DNA of 54,964 bases from Aquimarina agarivorans. Its GTDB lineage: Bacteria > Bacteroidota > Bacteroidia > Flavobacteriales > Flavobacteriaceae. Shown one piece after another: positions 1 through 9,049 of this stretch. Both the position numbers and the translations under genes were made by a program. The stretch lies in assembly GCF_000218485.1 (NCBI RefSeq), contig NZ_AFPB01000068.1, positions 1-54,964 of the forward strand, in the 5' to 3' direction. The stretch's first letter is position 1; each line of letters opens with the position of its first letter. Below the pieces are notes generated by a model. That model did no database searches. It was not told the origin of the DNA and saw only the letters and a program-made list of their open reading frames with translations.

Positions 1-122
1 AGGTTTTAAATCAATTTCAGTAAGCACACACCAAACCCTTGCTTTTTCAATGCGTCATTTACTTCTGAAATTGCCTTTTTAAAACTAATATTGGTTCGGA
101 TAGTGTTAGAGTAATATTGCAT
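1..122 (-). pseudogene. DUF302 family protein, N-terminal part, cut by window edge and frameshifted
   Basis: The ATG at 122 opens a frame with the typical DUF302 start: a tyrosine-rich beginning, then FKKAISEVNDALKKQGFGV. The frame then runs into a stop at 6-8. After a two-base (TG) excess in the GTGTG stretch, a neighbouring frame reads LTEIDLKP, which is how DUF302 proteins continue, and it leaves the window. DUF302 proteins are small and of unclear biochemical role. It starts 11 bases after the hibernation factor gene and is probably the last visible gene of the operon that begins at 4148. The family call rests on remembered family pattern only, and the rest of the gene lies outside the window. 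Confidence 0.5.
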
Positions 123-133
123 AATCGTATTTT

Positions 134-436
134 TTAGATATGTGGTTTTCTTTGCTGTTTGCTTTTTTTAAGTTGAACTTCAATATCACTTAACGAATTT
201 TTGAAAGCAAACTCAAATTTGTCCTCATCACTTGTTGCATAAAGTAAAGCGCCAGGTATACTCACTTCAATATCACAAACTTTCCCCTTTCCTTTAGAGT
301 CATTCTTTTTTATAAAACTGATATCTGTTTTAATAATCCAATCGTATTTTTTAAATAGATTATTTATCTTTTCAAGTACATACGCATTAAGTGTTGGACT
401 TGTTTCCATATGAACGAAATGAACATTTGTTTTCAT
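134..436 (-). CDS. hpf: Short ribosome hibernation promotion factor (HPF/RaiA family)
   Basis: The 100-residue protein has the HPF/YfiA fold pattern: a beta strand with a MKTNVHFVHMETSP start, a helix (LNAYVLEKINNLFKKY), a central acidic and lysine-rich segment and a second helix (DKFEFAFKNSLSDIEVQLKKSK). Members bind the decoding centre of the 30S subunit and stall idle ribosomes in stationary or energy-poor cells. The length fits the short form without the dimerising C-terminal domain. It lies 18 bases downstream of mlaD and 11 upstream of the DUF302 gene, so it is probably read from the FNR-type promoter at 4168-4210. That would tie ribosome shutdown to low oxygen (inference). Confidence 0.85.
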   Translation of the reverse strand: MKTNVHFVHMETSPTLNAYVLEKINNLFKKYDWIIKTDISFIKKNDSKGKGKVCDIEVSIPGALLYATSDEDKFEFAFKNSLSDIEVQLKKSKQQRKPHI

Positions 437-454
437 AATTATTATTTTTTTTAA

Positions 455-1413
455 TTAATTTTTCTCTAACTTTTTAAAGTATTTTTTGAATAGAAAGTTT
501 GTCTTTAAAGCTTCCATATTTTGATTAAAACTTTCTGTTCCTTGTTTTATACTTTGTATAGAAGCATCAATATCTTTTACTAATTCTGGATTTTTACTTA
601 AATAATGTATTGCACTCTCATCAGATTGCATATCCAACACGAGTTGATTTAAATGATCAGAAAATACTTTTAAGTTATTACTGGACTCTTCAAAGTTTAA
701 AATTATTTTTTTGACTTTATTTCCTGTTATACTATCACTTAATAATACTCCAGCTACACTGGATTCATAGGCTGATAGATTTAGTTTTTTTTTAAATCAA
801 GAAATGTCGTATTGGTTAAATGGGTTGTTTGATTCAATTGTTGCATAGTTTTTTTTAAATCAATAGCAACAGTTTCGTCATTAATCAACTGGCTTAACGC
901 TCCTTTTCCGCGTATAATCTGGTTTGTAATATGTAGTATGTTATCGGTAATAACCCCTACTTTTTCGTTAATAGTATTTAAAGTGCTTAACATATTTTCG
1001 GTACTGGTTTTTGCGAAAGAAGCAATAGTATCACCTTCTTTTATAACTTGAGATTCTTGTTTTGTAGGTAATATGTTAACTACCATATCTCCTACTAAAC
1101 CACTTAAACTAATTGTTGCTATATCTTTTTTAGTAATGTATTTTGCATTATCAGAATCAATATTCATTTGCACTAATATCTTGGCATATTCAATAATTTC
1201 AATATTTTTTACCGTTCCAATTTTAATACCTGAGTAATAAATATTATTTCCTAATCGCAAACCGTTAACATCGGTGAATACGGTATTAATAATTATATTT
1301 TTATTGAACACGTTTTGTTTGCGTCCAATTAATATAACTGCTATTAAAAGCAAGAATGTTCCTATACTTACAAATAGTCCTAGTTTTATTTTTTCTCCTG
1401 TATTTTCCCTCAT
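455..1413 (-). pseudogene. mlaD: MlaD-type MCE lipid-binding protein, one frameshift
   Basis: The N-terminal 210 residues show one membrane helix (residues 11-26) and an MCE domain (about 35-115, with TVFTDVNGLRLGNNIYYSGIKIG). This is the periplasmic substrate-binding part of Mla-type phospholipid transport. The frame stops at 783 just after a run of nine A (T785-T793 on the plus strand). With ten A it continues as LNLSAYESSVAG to a stop at 455, giving about 319 residues, the family's usual length, and a helical C-terminal tail ending NFLFKKYFKKLEKN. The codons at the break form the heptamer A AAA AAC, so -1 slippage could also restore the frame. It follows mlaF by 15 bases. Sequencing error, slippage and true decay remain open. 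Confidence 0.85.
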
Positions 1414-1428
1414 TACATTTGTTATTTA

Positions 1429-2181
1429 TTATTTAAAAAAGGCTTTTACTTTTGGGTCTTCTGAATTTGATAATTCGTCGAATGTTCCTTCGATATAATT
1501 TGTACCATCTATTAATAGTATAATCCTATTCGAAATTACCCGAGCGCAATCCACATCGTGTGTTATAATTAAGGAAGAGGTTTTATATTTTTTTTGTATG
1601 TTCCTCATTAATTGAATAATTTCTTTAGCAGTAATAGGGTCTAAACCTGTTGTAGGTTCATCGTACAACATTATTTTAGGCTTTAATATCAATGCTCTTG
1701 CTAAGGCTACTCTACGCTTCATACCTCCCGAAAGTTCACTTGGCATTAAATCAATAGCATCAGCTAAACCCACACTTTCCAAGGCTTCTAATACTAGAGT
1801 TTCAGTAGATTCTATAATTCCTAATTTCTTTTTATGCTTCCGTAAAGGAAATTCTATATTTTCCCGAACAGTCATAGAATCATAAAGAGCACTTCCTTGA
1901 AATAAAAAACCAATTTCAGTTCTCAATATATCTAAGGCTTCCTGACTCAAAGTGGTAATATTTTTGTCTTTAATTATTATAGCCCCACTATCCAAAGCCA
2001 ATAAGCCTACCAGGCATTTTATCATTACAGATTTTCCTGAACCCGACTTACCCATAATTACCAAGTTTTCTCCTTTATTTAGTTTTAAATAAAACCCTTT
2101 TAGTACGTGGTTATTACCAAAGCTTTTATTCAAGCCCTTAATTTCTAATACTGTTCTGTCTGTTGTTTTTTCTGCTTCCAT
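1429..2181 (-). CDS. mlaF: MlaF-type ABC transporter ATPase
   Basis: The 250-residue ATPase is intact. Walker A is GKSGSGKSV (about residues 45-53), the signature is LSGGMKRRVALARA, and Walker B is KIMLYDEPTTGLD followed by an H-loop in IITHDVD. It would power phospholipid movement between the membranes together with MlaE (permease) and MlaD (MCE protein). It lies two bases from mlaE and 15 from mlaD, which fits one transcript. Its intact state between two broken partners argues for sequence error in those partners rather than old decay of the whole transporter (inference). Confidence 0.92.
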   Translation of the reverse strand: MEAEKTTDRTVLEIKGLNKSFGNNHVLKGFYLKLNKGENLVIMGKSGSGKSVMIKCLVGLLALDSGAIIIKDKNITTLSQEALDILRTEIGFLFQGSALYDSMTVRENIEFPLRKHKKKLGIIESTETLVLEALESVGLADAIDLMPSELSGGMKRRVALARALILKPKIMLYDEPTTGLDPITAKEIIQLMRNIQKKYKTSSLIITHDVDCARVISNRIILLIDGTNYIEGTFDELSNSEDPKVKAFFK

Positions 2182-2183
2182 AA

Positions 2184-2960
2184 TTAAAACAATACATCGT
2201 TAACAAATACGGCTATAAAATCAATAACAAAAAGTAGTAGTGAAGCATATACTACAGATGTATTTGAAGCTAATCCTACACCTACAGTCCCTTTTTTACA
2301 GGTATATCCTTTATAGCACCCTACAAGACCTATGGTAAAACCAAAAAAAAAGGATTTGGTAATTGCTGGTATAATATCATTGTAGTGTAAAGCATCAAAA
2401 ACTTTATTGAAATACAATACAAAAGAAACTCCGCCTTTTAAATTCTCAATGATTGCAGATCCTATTAATGCAAGCGCATCACCAACTATAATAAGTAGAG
2501 GCAACATTAATATAGTAGCTAATATCCTAGTTACGACTAAGTAATTAAAAGGATTGGTTCCAGAAACCTCCATAGCATCAATTTGCTCTGTAACTTTCAT
2601 AGATCCTAGTTCTGCTCCAATACCAGACCCTATACGACCCGCACAAATAAGTGATATAATTTCTGGGCCAATTTCCCTAACTATAGAAATACTTATCATA
2701 GAGGGCATCCAAGATTCTGCACCAAATTCGGCAAGTGTTGGTCTTGATTATAATGTAAAAACCAATCCTAATATAAACCCAGTAACACCAACTAAAAACA
2801 ATGATCTATTTCCCGTATTATAACATTGTCTGAGTAATTCCTTAAATTCAAAAGGTCCCTTTGCTAGTTGTTTAAAAAAATCTTTTGAGAAAGAAGTTAA
2901 ACCTCCTATTTCATAAAAAAAAGCAGTCATAAATGGCGGTATTTTTAGATAGTTGTTCAA
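2184..2960 (-). pseudogene. mlaE: MlaE-type permease with an in-frame TAA
   Basis: The reading frame from ATG 2960 to the stop at 2184 has the full MlaE pattern: five or so membrane segments, the conserved EIGP and GSGIGAELGSMKVTEQIDAMEVSG region, and the C-terminal AVFVNDVLF. It is interrupted by TAA at 2748-2750, after GLVFTL. Family members have Gln at this place (FTLQSRPTLA), and CAA to TAA is a single C-to-T change, so no frame is lost. The codons after the stop (SRPTLAEFGAESW) are still conserved. A restart at ATG 2708 would lack the first membrane part. Either this is a recent nonsense mutation or a base-call error; it is not a homopolymer error like the others. Confidence 0.85.
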
Positions 2961-2973
2961 TTGGGTACTCTAT

Positions 2974-3266
2974 TTAACTATTCGTAATACCTAGATACTT
3001 CTTATTCAACTTTCCTACAGCACAGCTTACATACGATTTTGCTTTACTCCCTAAATTATTTTCATCATCAATTGCTGGATAGCCGATACTAGAAAGTGTT
3101 TTTTTATTTTTAGTAATACAGATTCTTCTGTATATTCTATAATAACCCTATTTGTAGGTACATTTATGGATACTGTTTCTACTCCTTCAACTCCTAATAG
3201 TTTATTAAGAATGGTTGTTTCGCATCCCCCACATTTTAAATTTTGAATTTCAATCCTCGTTTTCAT
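2974..3266 (-). pseudogene. Small HMA-domain metal-binding protein, one frameshift
   Basis: The N-terminal half is a heavy-metal-associated domain: MKTRIEIQNLKCGGCETTI carries the CxxC pair (Cys12, Cys15), as in MerP or CopZ-like copper carriers. The frame goes out at a run of seven A (T3099-T3105 on the plus strand). With eight A it reads on as KKTLSSIGYPAIDDENNLGS and ends at 2974 after SVSCAVGKLNKK-like residues, about 97 residues in all. The C-terminal extension with one Cys is typical of flavobacterial versions. It sits between the lipoprotein and mlaE with gaps of 21 and 13 bases. Copper handling would fit the nearby cbb3 oxidase genes, but the metal is not shown. Confidence 0.75.
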
Positions 3267-3287
3267 AATTCTATGTTTAAAATTTAA

Positions 3288-4148
3288 TTAACCCAATGTT
3301 GGTTTTTCATTATATAAATTCAAAAACCCAATAATCTCTTCTAAAGAAATTTCAACATAATAGGTACCTGTAAAGGAGGGGCATACTACACAGTCATCAA
3401 AATAATAGACTATATAATCTTCGTTAACTACAAAATTATTTTTGTAGGTTTCAAAATCCTCTTTTGTCAGCTCCCAACATTCGTAGTATAAATCACCTGT
3501 TCGAAGTCCGTTTGAAATTTTCTCATTGATTTTTTTTAAAATAGATGATTCTGCTCCTGTAATAAAAAAGTCATCAAATTTTATGAATTCACCTTTGTCT
3601 AAATTAAAATTTAAGCATTCAAAAGCGTAGGAAGAATGTGCTACTCCAGAATAGTAGTTCTCTTGATATAATAATATACTAACTATGTCTTCTTGTAACG
3701 AGTATACTTTGAAATCTAAAAACTTTATATCTCTTTCACAACCTCCTGCTGTAACGTCACAGATCATTTCTTTGTCATCTAAAATTTGATTTGTTATTTT
3801 TTTAATATTCAAATATTTATCTGCTATATATCTGTTAAATGCTTCATAACTTTCATCGTCCAAATAAGGGTACCTATAGTTTAGTTCAAATAAATCTTCG
3901 AGAATGTGAAACGATTTTGCAATAACAACTCCTGTTTGTTGAGATTCATAATCCTTTATAGAAGATATTTGTATGCTTTTCTCAAAAATTTTATCTTCAA
4001 TTGTAAGAGCAGTATTATCTATTTTTTTCAATTCGGGTTTGGTTTTACTTATAGGTTTTATTTCTTTTTTATCAATTAATTTTGGATCATAATGCTCCTG
4101 ACACATGCTTAGTGTAAAGAGTGTTATTAATAAGATAGCTGTTTTCAT
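3288..4148 (-). CDS. Lipoprotein, probably DUF3298-type
   Basis: The 286-residue protein starts with a lipoprotein signal (MKTAILLITLFTLSMC, lipid Cys at residue 16). The C-terminal part carries a pattern seen in DUF3298/RsiV-like proteins: HSSYAFECLNFNLDKGEFIKF, then YIVYYFDDCVVCPSFTGTYYVEI and a final helix. It contains several cysteines, including C-x2-C in the last quarter, which is unusual for a cell-envelope lipoprotein. The role is unknown; DUF3298 domains occur in anti-sigma and lysozyme-binding proteins. It is the first gene of the minus-strand operon, 15 or so bases below the predicted start of an FNR-type promoter. Confidence 0.65.
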   Translation of the reverse strand: MKTAILLITLFTLSMCQEHYDPKLIDKKEIKPISKTKPELKKIDNTALTIEDKIFEKSIQISSIKDYESQQTGVVIAKSFHILEDLFELNYRYPYLDDESYEAFNRYIADKYLNIKKITNQILDDKEMICDVTAGGCERDIKFLDFKVYSLQEDIVSILLYQENYYSGVAHSSYAFECLNFNLDKGEFIKFDDFFITGAESSILKKINEKISNGLRTGDLYYECWELTKEDFETYKNNFVVNEDYIVYYFDDCVVCPSFTGTYYVEISLEEIIGFLNLYNEKPTLG

Positions 4149-4167
4149 AATTCTGGTTTTAAGACTT

Positions 4168-4210
4168 TAAAATTACTCTGAGTATATGTTTTCAACTATG
4201 ATAATTATCA
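4168..4210 (-). promoter_or_regulatory. FNR-type box and -7 element for the lipoprotein-mla operon
   Basis: The perfect palindrome TGATAATTATCA lies at 4199-4210. On the minus strand TAATTTTA (7 of 8 to TAnnTTTG) lies at 4175-4168. The distance from box centre to the first T is 29.5 bases, the same as at the other FNR-type promoters in this window. This places the box near -41.5, the class II activation position. The start codon follows at 4148. Confidence 0.65.
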
Positions 4211-4352
4211 TTATGGATATAATATTTTTTAATAAGCTTTATTCTTAATGGAATGTCTAGTTTTGTTGATCTAGCTTATTAAGCAATTTTTGATAAATTA
4301 CGTATTGTGAACAGTCTATCTTTTTTAGGGTAAAAAATTATATTTGACACTT

Positions 4353-5586
4353 ATGAAAGTTTTTAAAGAAAATAGTAACATTTTTCAGTTGTTATCCGAA
4401 GCTGTCTCCGAAGGAATTATTGTTGTAAATCAAGAGCAAATTATAGTTGCCTGTAATAATGCAACTAATCAAATGTTTGGTTATAATAAAGAAGAGTTAA
4501 TTGGAAAACCATTAGATGTTTTAATTCCACAACAATTTCGCCACAATCATTCTAGTCACGTAGAAGGCTTTGTAGCTCATGGAGAAAAACGTAAAATGGC
4601 AGGTAGTAAAGATCTTTTTGGTTTACGAAAAGATGGAACCCAATTTGCTGTTGAAGCAGGCTTGAACCCCTTTAACATATACGAAAAACAATATGTGATG
4701 GCTTTGATTATGGATGTTACAGAAAGGAAAAAGCATGAAAAAGAAATAAAAGAATTAAACAGTAGTCTAGAGCAAAAAATTGAACAGCGTACAGAACAGT
4801 TAAATGATTCTATCAAATCCTTAGAAAGTGAAATTGAGAAAAGAATTATAGCTGAAGTAAAGACAAGAAAAGCACTTGATAAGGAAAAGGAGCTTAATGA
4901 GTTAAAAACAAAATTTTTATCCTTAGTTTCTCATGAGTTTAAAACACCTTTAAGTGGTATATTAACCTCAGCAACACTTATTGGCAAATATGTAGACACA
5001 GAACAACAAATAAAAAGAGAAAAACACTTAAATACAATAAAGAGTAAAGTAAAATACTTGGATTCGATATTAAATGATTTTTTATCTGTAGAACGTTTAG
5101 AGTCAGGAAAAGTGAATTACAATTTTAAAAATATTTTATTCAAAGATTTATTAGATAATGTTATTTATGAAGCAGAAATGATGCTTAAAAAAAGGGCAAA
5201 AAATTGTTTGTGTTTCAGATATTGAATCATTAACCATTGAATTTGACGAAAAAGTATTAGAACTAATACTTTTTAACCTAATACATAATGCTATAAAATA
5301 TTCTTCTGAAAACTGTTTAATTAAAATAGAAATAGTTTCTGATAAAAACGAATTCCAAATAGATGTTATAGATCAAGGAATCGGTATCCCAACAGATGAA
5401 CAAAAGTTTATTTTCAATCGCTATTTTAGAGCAAAAAATGCTATTTTAAATCAAGGAACAGGAATTGGTTTGAATATATTGAAATCCCATTTAGAAAACT
5501 TAGGAGGCACCATAAGTTTTGTTAGCGAAGAAAATAAAGGTTCTACTTTTAGCATTAACATTCCTTCAAAAACAACTATAAACTAA
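4353..5586 (+). pseudogene. PAS-domain sensor histidine kinase, one frameshift
   Basis: The ATG at 4353 is preferred over the TTG at 4344. A PAS domain (about residues 10-125) is followed by a coiled coil (125-185), a HisKA domain with FLSLVSHEFKTPLSGI (phospho-His about 194) and, after a frame change, the ATPase domain: N box NLIHNAIKYS, G1 DQGIGIP, F box FNRYFRA and G2 GTGIGL. The break is at a run of seven A near 5190; with six A the frame runs to the stop at 5584-5586, about 410 residues. In the PAS domain RHNH (63-66) can be aligned with the haem-ligand region of FixL, but non-haem PAS domains share this pattern. No response regulator is adjacent; the receiver-CRP protein at 14768-15823 is the nearest candidate partner. 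Confidence 0.85.
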
Positions 5587-5593
5587 CTGTAAC

Positions 5594-5636
5594 TGACAAA
5601 TGTCATTTTTAGTACCTCTAACATCTTTTAGCTTTG
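5594..5636 (+). promoter_or_regulatory. FNR-type box and perfect -7 element for the usp operon
   Basis: The palindrome TGACAAATGTCA lies at 5594-5605 and TAGCTTTG (8 of 8 to TAnnTTTG) at 5629-5636, again 29.5 bases from box centre to the first T. Transcription would start about 5641, 20 bases before the ATG at 5661. This box has GTCA rather than ATCA as its second half-site, so affinity may differ from the strict TGAT-N4-ATCA boxes. Confidence 0.7.
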
Positions 5637-5660
5637 ACATAAATTATAAAAGCTATACTG

Positions 5661-6515
5661 ATGACAAAGGTTATTATTCCCACCGATTTTTCCGAAAATG
5701 CAAAACATGCATTAACTCAGTCAATTGATTTTTTTAGAGAAGAAAGTTGTGAGTTTTTTATTATACACGCCTATGCGGACGAGGTATACGATAATAATGC
5801 ATACTTAGCTCGAGCGCTTTTTAATGATATAAAAGAAAAGGCAAAAGCAGCATCAAACGAAAAATTGATGGCGGTTTTGGAGTATGCTCAAGATACCACT
5901 CCCAGTCCCAAACATCATTTCAGGATACGATCTATTTTTCAGTCACTTATAGATGCTATAGATGACATGGTAAACCAAGAAGGAGCCGATATTGTCGTTA
6001 TGGGAACTAAAGGAGCAACCAATGCACCTGGTATTACTTTTGGTAGTAACACCTTACAAGTAATTCGTCATGTAGAATCACCTGTTTTAGTTATTCCAGA
6101 AAGTTATGTTTTTAATAGACCTAAAAATATACTTTTTCCTACCAATTTTATGATTCCATATAACCGAAGAGAATTAAAGCTCTTAAATTATATGGGGATG
6201 GACTTTAGAGCAACTATTCATCTTTTGATCCAAGCGACATCCAAAAAATTAACTAATCGTAAACAAGATAATAAACAATTAATTCAAGAGATGTTGCATA
6301 GTTGTAAGCAAGAACTTCATTTTGAATCAGGAACTGGCCTTGTAGAAACTATAAACAATTTTATAGAAGTTCATCATATAGATTTACTAGTAATGGTAAA
6401 TTCTCATCAATCATATTTAGATGATATGTTGCATAAAACTACTATTGATAAAATTGGACTAACAACTAAAATTCCATTTTTAGTCCTACAAAATATCGAT
6501 AGATGTAGCTGTTAA
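5661..6515 (+). CDS. Tandem-domain universal stress protein (UspA family)
   Basis: The 284-residue protein has two UspA-type halves. The first starts KVIIPTDFSENAKHAL and contains the nucleotide-binding pattern G-2x-G-9x-G-S as GTKGATNAPGITFGSN (about residues 115-130). The second half keeps the fold spacing but lacks that pattern, so probably only the first binds ATP. Such proteins accumulate in starved or oxygen-limited cells; a specific reaction is not known. It is the first of three usp genes in a row on the plus strand (gaps of 24 and 11 bases), behind an FNR-type promoter, which supports induction when oxygen is low. Confidence 0.88.
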   Translation: MTKVIIPTDFSENAKHALTQSIDFFREESCEFFIIHAYADEVYDNNAYLARALFNDIKEKAKAASNEKLMAVLEYAQDTTPSPKHHFRIRSIFQSLIDAIDDMVNQEGADIVVMGTKGATNAPGITFGSNTLQVIRHVESPVLVIPESYVFNRPKNILFPTNFMIPYNRRELKLLNYMGMDFRATIHLLIQATSKKLTNRKQDNKQLIQEMLHSCKQELHFESGTGLVETINNFIEVHHIDLLVMVNSHQSYLDDMLHKTTIDKIGLTTKIPFLVLQNIDRCSC

Positions 6516-6539
6516 GCTGTTAACTGTAAAAACAATATT

Positions 6540-7379
6540 ATGAAAAAGAACATTTTAATACCTACTGATTTTTCAAAAAATGCCTGGGAAGCCATTAATT
6601 ATATTTCAGAAATATATAGTCAAATACCCTGTGAAATTCACTTTGCAAATGTTTATAATTTCCCTGGATATATAACCGAAAGTGCTTTTGTAACTATACC
6701 TAGTACTGATGTTTATAATGAAATTAGAAAGCTTTCGATTACTCAATTAAATAAAACTATTGAGAAGGTTAAGACTCAATTCAAAAATAAGCTACATACA
6801 TATCATTCTATTTCCGAGCATAATTCACTATTCAGTTTTATAGAAGATTTTGTGTTAAATAATAACATAGACTTAATTGTTATGGGAACTAAAGGAGAAA
6901 CCAATAGCACAGATATCCTTTACGGAAGTAATACCATAGATATCTTACAAAATATTACGAAATGTCCTGTATTAGCCATTCCTGAAAAAGTAAATTTTCA
7001 AATCCCAAAAGAATTGGTCTTTGCAACAGATTTTAACAAAATAGATGACTACAAAAAATTAGAAGTACTCATTGAAATAGCCCATTTACACAATGCTAAA
7101 ATATGTGTACTGCATATTAATAAACAAGAAAAATTAATAGTTGAACAAGAAAATAATAGGGCAATTTTACAAGATTATTTATCTAAAGTAGCCTATGAAA
7201 TACGATTTTTATCCAATGGAGATATTCATAATTCATTAAGTTGTTTTGTGCAAAGTAGAAACAGTGATTTAGTTGCTTTTTTCTCAAAAAAACATAGCCT
7301 GTTCGAAAATATATTTTCAAAACCTTTAGTAAAAACTATGGGTGAATATTCCAAAGTTCCTGTATTGGTTTTACATTAA
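6540..7379 (+). CDS. Tandem-domain universal stress protein (UspA family)
   Basis: The 279-residue protein begins KKNILIPTDFSKNAWEA and carries the ATP-type pattern GTKGETNSTDILYGSN in the first half. The second half (from about residue 150) starts KELVFATDF but has no glycine pattern. It resembles the usp encoded at 12906-13757 in its end (KHSLFENIFSKPLVKTMG against KHSFFGSILSKPLVKKLG), so these two are closer to each other than to the adjacent genes. That points to duplication of an older cluster rather than recent tandem copying (inference). It is second in the three-gene usp operon. Confidence 0.88.
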   Translation: MKKNILIPTDFSKNAWEAINYISEIYSQIPCEIHFANVYNFPGYITESAFVTIPSTDVYNEIRKLSITQLNKTIEKVKTQFKNKLHTYHSISEHNSLFSFIEDFVLNNNIDLIVMGTKGETNSTDILYGSNTIDILQNITKCPVLAIPEKVNFQIPKELVFATDFNKIDDYKKLEVLIEIAHLHNAKICVLHINKQEKLIVEQENNRAILQDYLSKVAYEIRFLSNGDIHNSLSCFVQSRNSDLVAFFSKKHSLFENIFSKPLVKTMGEYSKVPVLVLH

Positions 7380-7390
7380 AAATTAAGAAA

Positions 7391-8245
7391 ATGAAAAATA
7401 TCTTATTACCCACTGATTTTTCCGAAAATTCGAAAAATGCAATTGATTATGCTTTGAAACTTTTTAAAAATGAGCTATGTACGTTTTACTTTTTACATGT
7501 GCAAAAAGCTTCAAACTACATTACAGATGATTTGATGACGGCTCATTCAAATGAAAGTATTTATAGATCTGTTTTGGTGAATTCTAAAAAAGAGTTGATA
7601 GATTATGTAAATCGTTTACGTGTAGAGCGTAAGACCAATTCTCATATTTATAAAGAATTGGCTGATTATGATTCACTTACCGATGCTATCAACCAAGTGG
7701 TTTCTTCTAAAAAAATAGATCTTATTGTAATGGGTACTAATGGGGCAACTGGTGCTAGTGAAGCTATTTTTGGGAGTAATACTTTAAAAGTACTTCGCAA
7801 TGTTTATTGTCCAACAATTACTATTCCTGAAAACATTAAGTATCAAAACCCAGAAAAAATACTTTTTTTATGTAATTCGCACGTTAAATTAACTTCTAAA
7901 TTATTAGAGCCATTGATGGATTTATGTGTAAAATTTAATTCGGAACTATTTTTTTTACAAACGGAATCTGAAGCTCAAATGAGCATACTCCAAAAAAATA
8001 ATTTAGAAGGAATTAAAAAGCTCTATCGTAAATTTAAAATCACATCTCAATCTATTATTGATGTTCCTGTAGCGGATGCTATAAACACTATTGTACGGTT
8101 AAAAAATATTCAGTTTGGATTTATTTTGCTTAAAAAAGAAACCTTTATAGAAAGGCTCCTATTAGGTTCAGAAACTGATGATATAAACTACAATAGCCGT
8201 ATACCATTATTATTTTTACATGAAAACAAAGCATTCCATAGCTAA
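7391..8245 (+). CDS. Tandem-domain universal stress protein (UspA family)
   Basis: The 284-residue protein begins KNILLPTDFSENSKNAIDYAL. The nucleotide pattern is present as GTNGATGASEAIFGSN (first half). The second half is divergent: the usual TDF start is replaced by LFLCNSHVK, so its fold is inferred from length alone. It is the last of the three usp genes; a patatin-like gene remnant follows at once. Confidence 0.86.
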   Translation: MKNILLPTDFSENSKNAIDYALKLFKNELCTFYFLHVQKASNYITDDLMTAHSNESIYRSVLVNSKKELIDYVNRLRVERKTNSHIYKELADYDSLTDAINQVVSSKKIDLIVMGTNGATGASEAIFGSNTLKVLRNVYCPTITIPENIKYQNPEKILFLCNSHVKLTSKLLEPLMDLCVKFNSELFFLQTESEAQMSILQKNNLEGIKKLYRKFKITSQSIIDVPVADAINTIVRLKNIQFGFILLKKETFIERLLLGSETDDINYNSRIPLLFLHENKAFHS

Positions 8246-8268
8246 TAACAGCATCCTATCTAAAAAAA

Positions 8269-9041
8269 ATAGGTATTGTACTATCCGGAGGTGGTTATAA
8301 GGGAATTGCTCATGTGGGAGTTTTAAAAGCTTTGAAAGAATATAACATTTCCCCTAACTATGTTTCGGGGACCAGTGCTGGTGCTTTAGTTGGAGCATTC
8401 TATGCTGCAGATTATTCTATTGAAACGATGAAGCAGTTTTTTAAAAAAACATCTATTTTCAAACTTTCTCGGTTGGGTACAAATAAACCAGGTTTATTAG
8501 ACTCTGAAAAATTTTACACAGACTTACATTTTTACTTTCCTGAAAATTCATTTTTAAGTTTAAAAAAAACATTATTTGTAACTACAACGGATTTGATAAA
8601 AGGATGTACCCAAATATTTAATTCTGGTAACTTAATTAAACCTTTAATAGCCTCTGCTGCTTTCCCTGGAGTATTTTCGCCAGTTGAAATTAATGAATCT
8701 TTATATACTGATGGAGGTGTTTTAGATAACTTTCCTGTAAATGCAATTAAAGATAAATGTGATTTTATTATTGGAGTAGATATAATGCCTATGGCCAAAC
8801 TTCAAAAATCGGATCTCAAACATTCTTACGATATTATTCAGAGGGCTTATTACTTAAGAGGAATCCCAAATTCTGAAGGAAAATATACCGACTGTGATTT
8901 GATTATAAACCATTAGCTCTCGCCAATTATAGTATATTCTCAAACCATTTAGATGAAATTTTTGAACTTGGGTATTTAGAAGCAAAAAAACAATTAAAAT
9001 ACATTATTTGCTACAGATTTAGCTTTGCAATAGCACAATAG
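8269..9041 (+). pseudogene. Patatin-like phospholipase, start lost and frameshifted
   Basis: Key patatin motifs are present: the oxyanion loop SGGGYKGIAHVG, the nucleophile motif GTSAGALVG and the catalytic DGG in LYTDGGVLDNFP. The frame that encodes the oxyanion loop has no ATG or GTG before it: a TAA at 8261-8263 precedes KKIGIVLSGGG, where an ATG would be expected. The only in-frame start left (GTG 8314) would lose the oxyanion loop. Near 8910 one C seems missing: with it the frame continues PLALANYSIFSNHLDEIFELGYLEAKKQLK to a stop at 9041. A further slip near 9005 is possible. The intact form would be a lipid acyl hydrolase of about 255 residues following the usp genes. Confidence 0.75.
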
Positions 9042-9049
9042 TTGTATTA

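Noticed and set aside
4199..4210. FNR-type box also serving the kinase gene on the plus strand
   Set aside because: At the 29.5-base position toward the kinase only AAGCTTTA is found (4234-4241 region), and the ATG is about 150 bases away.
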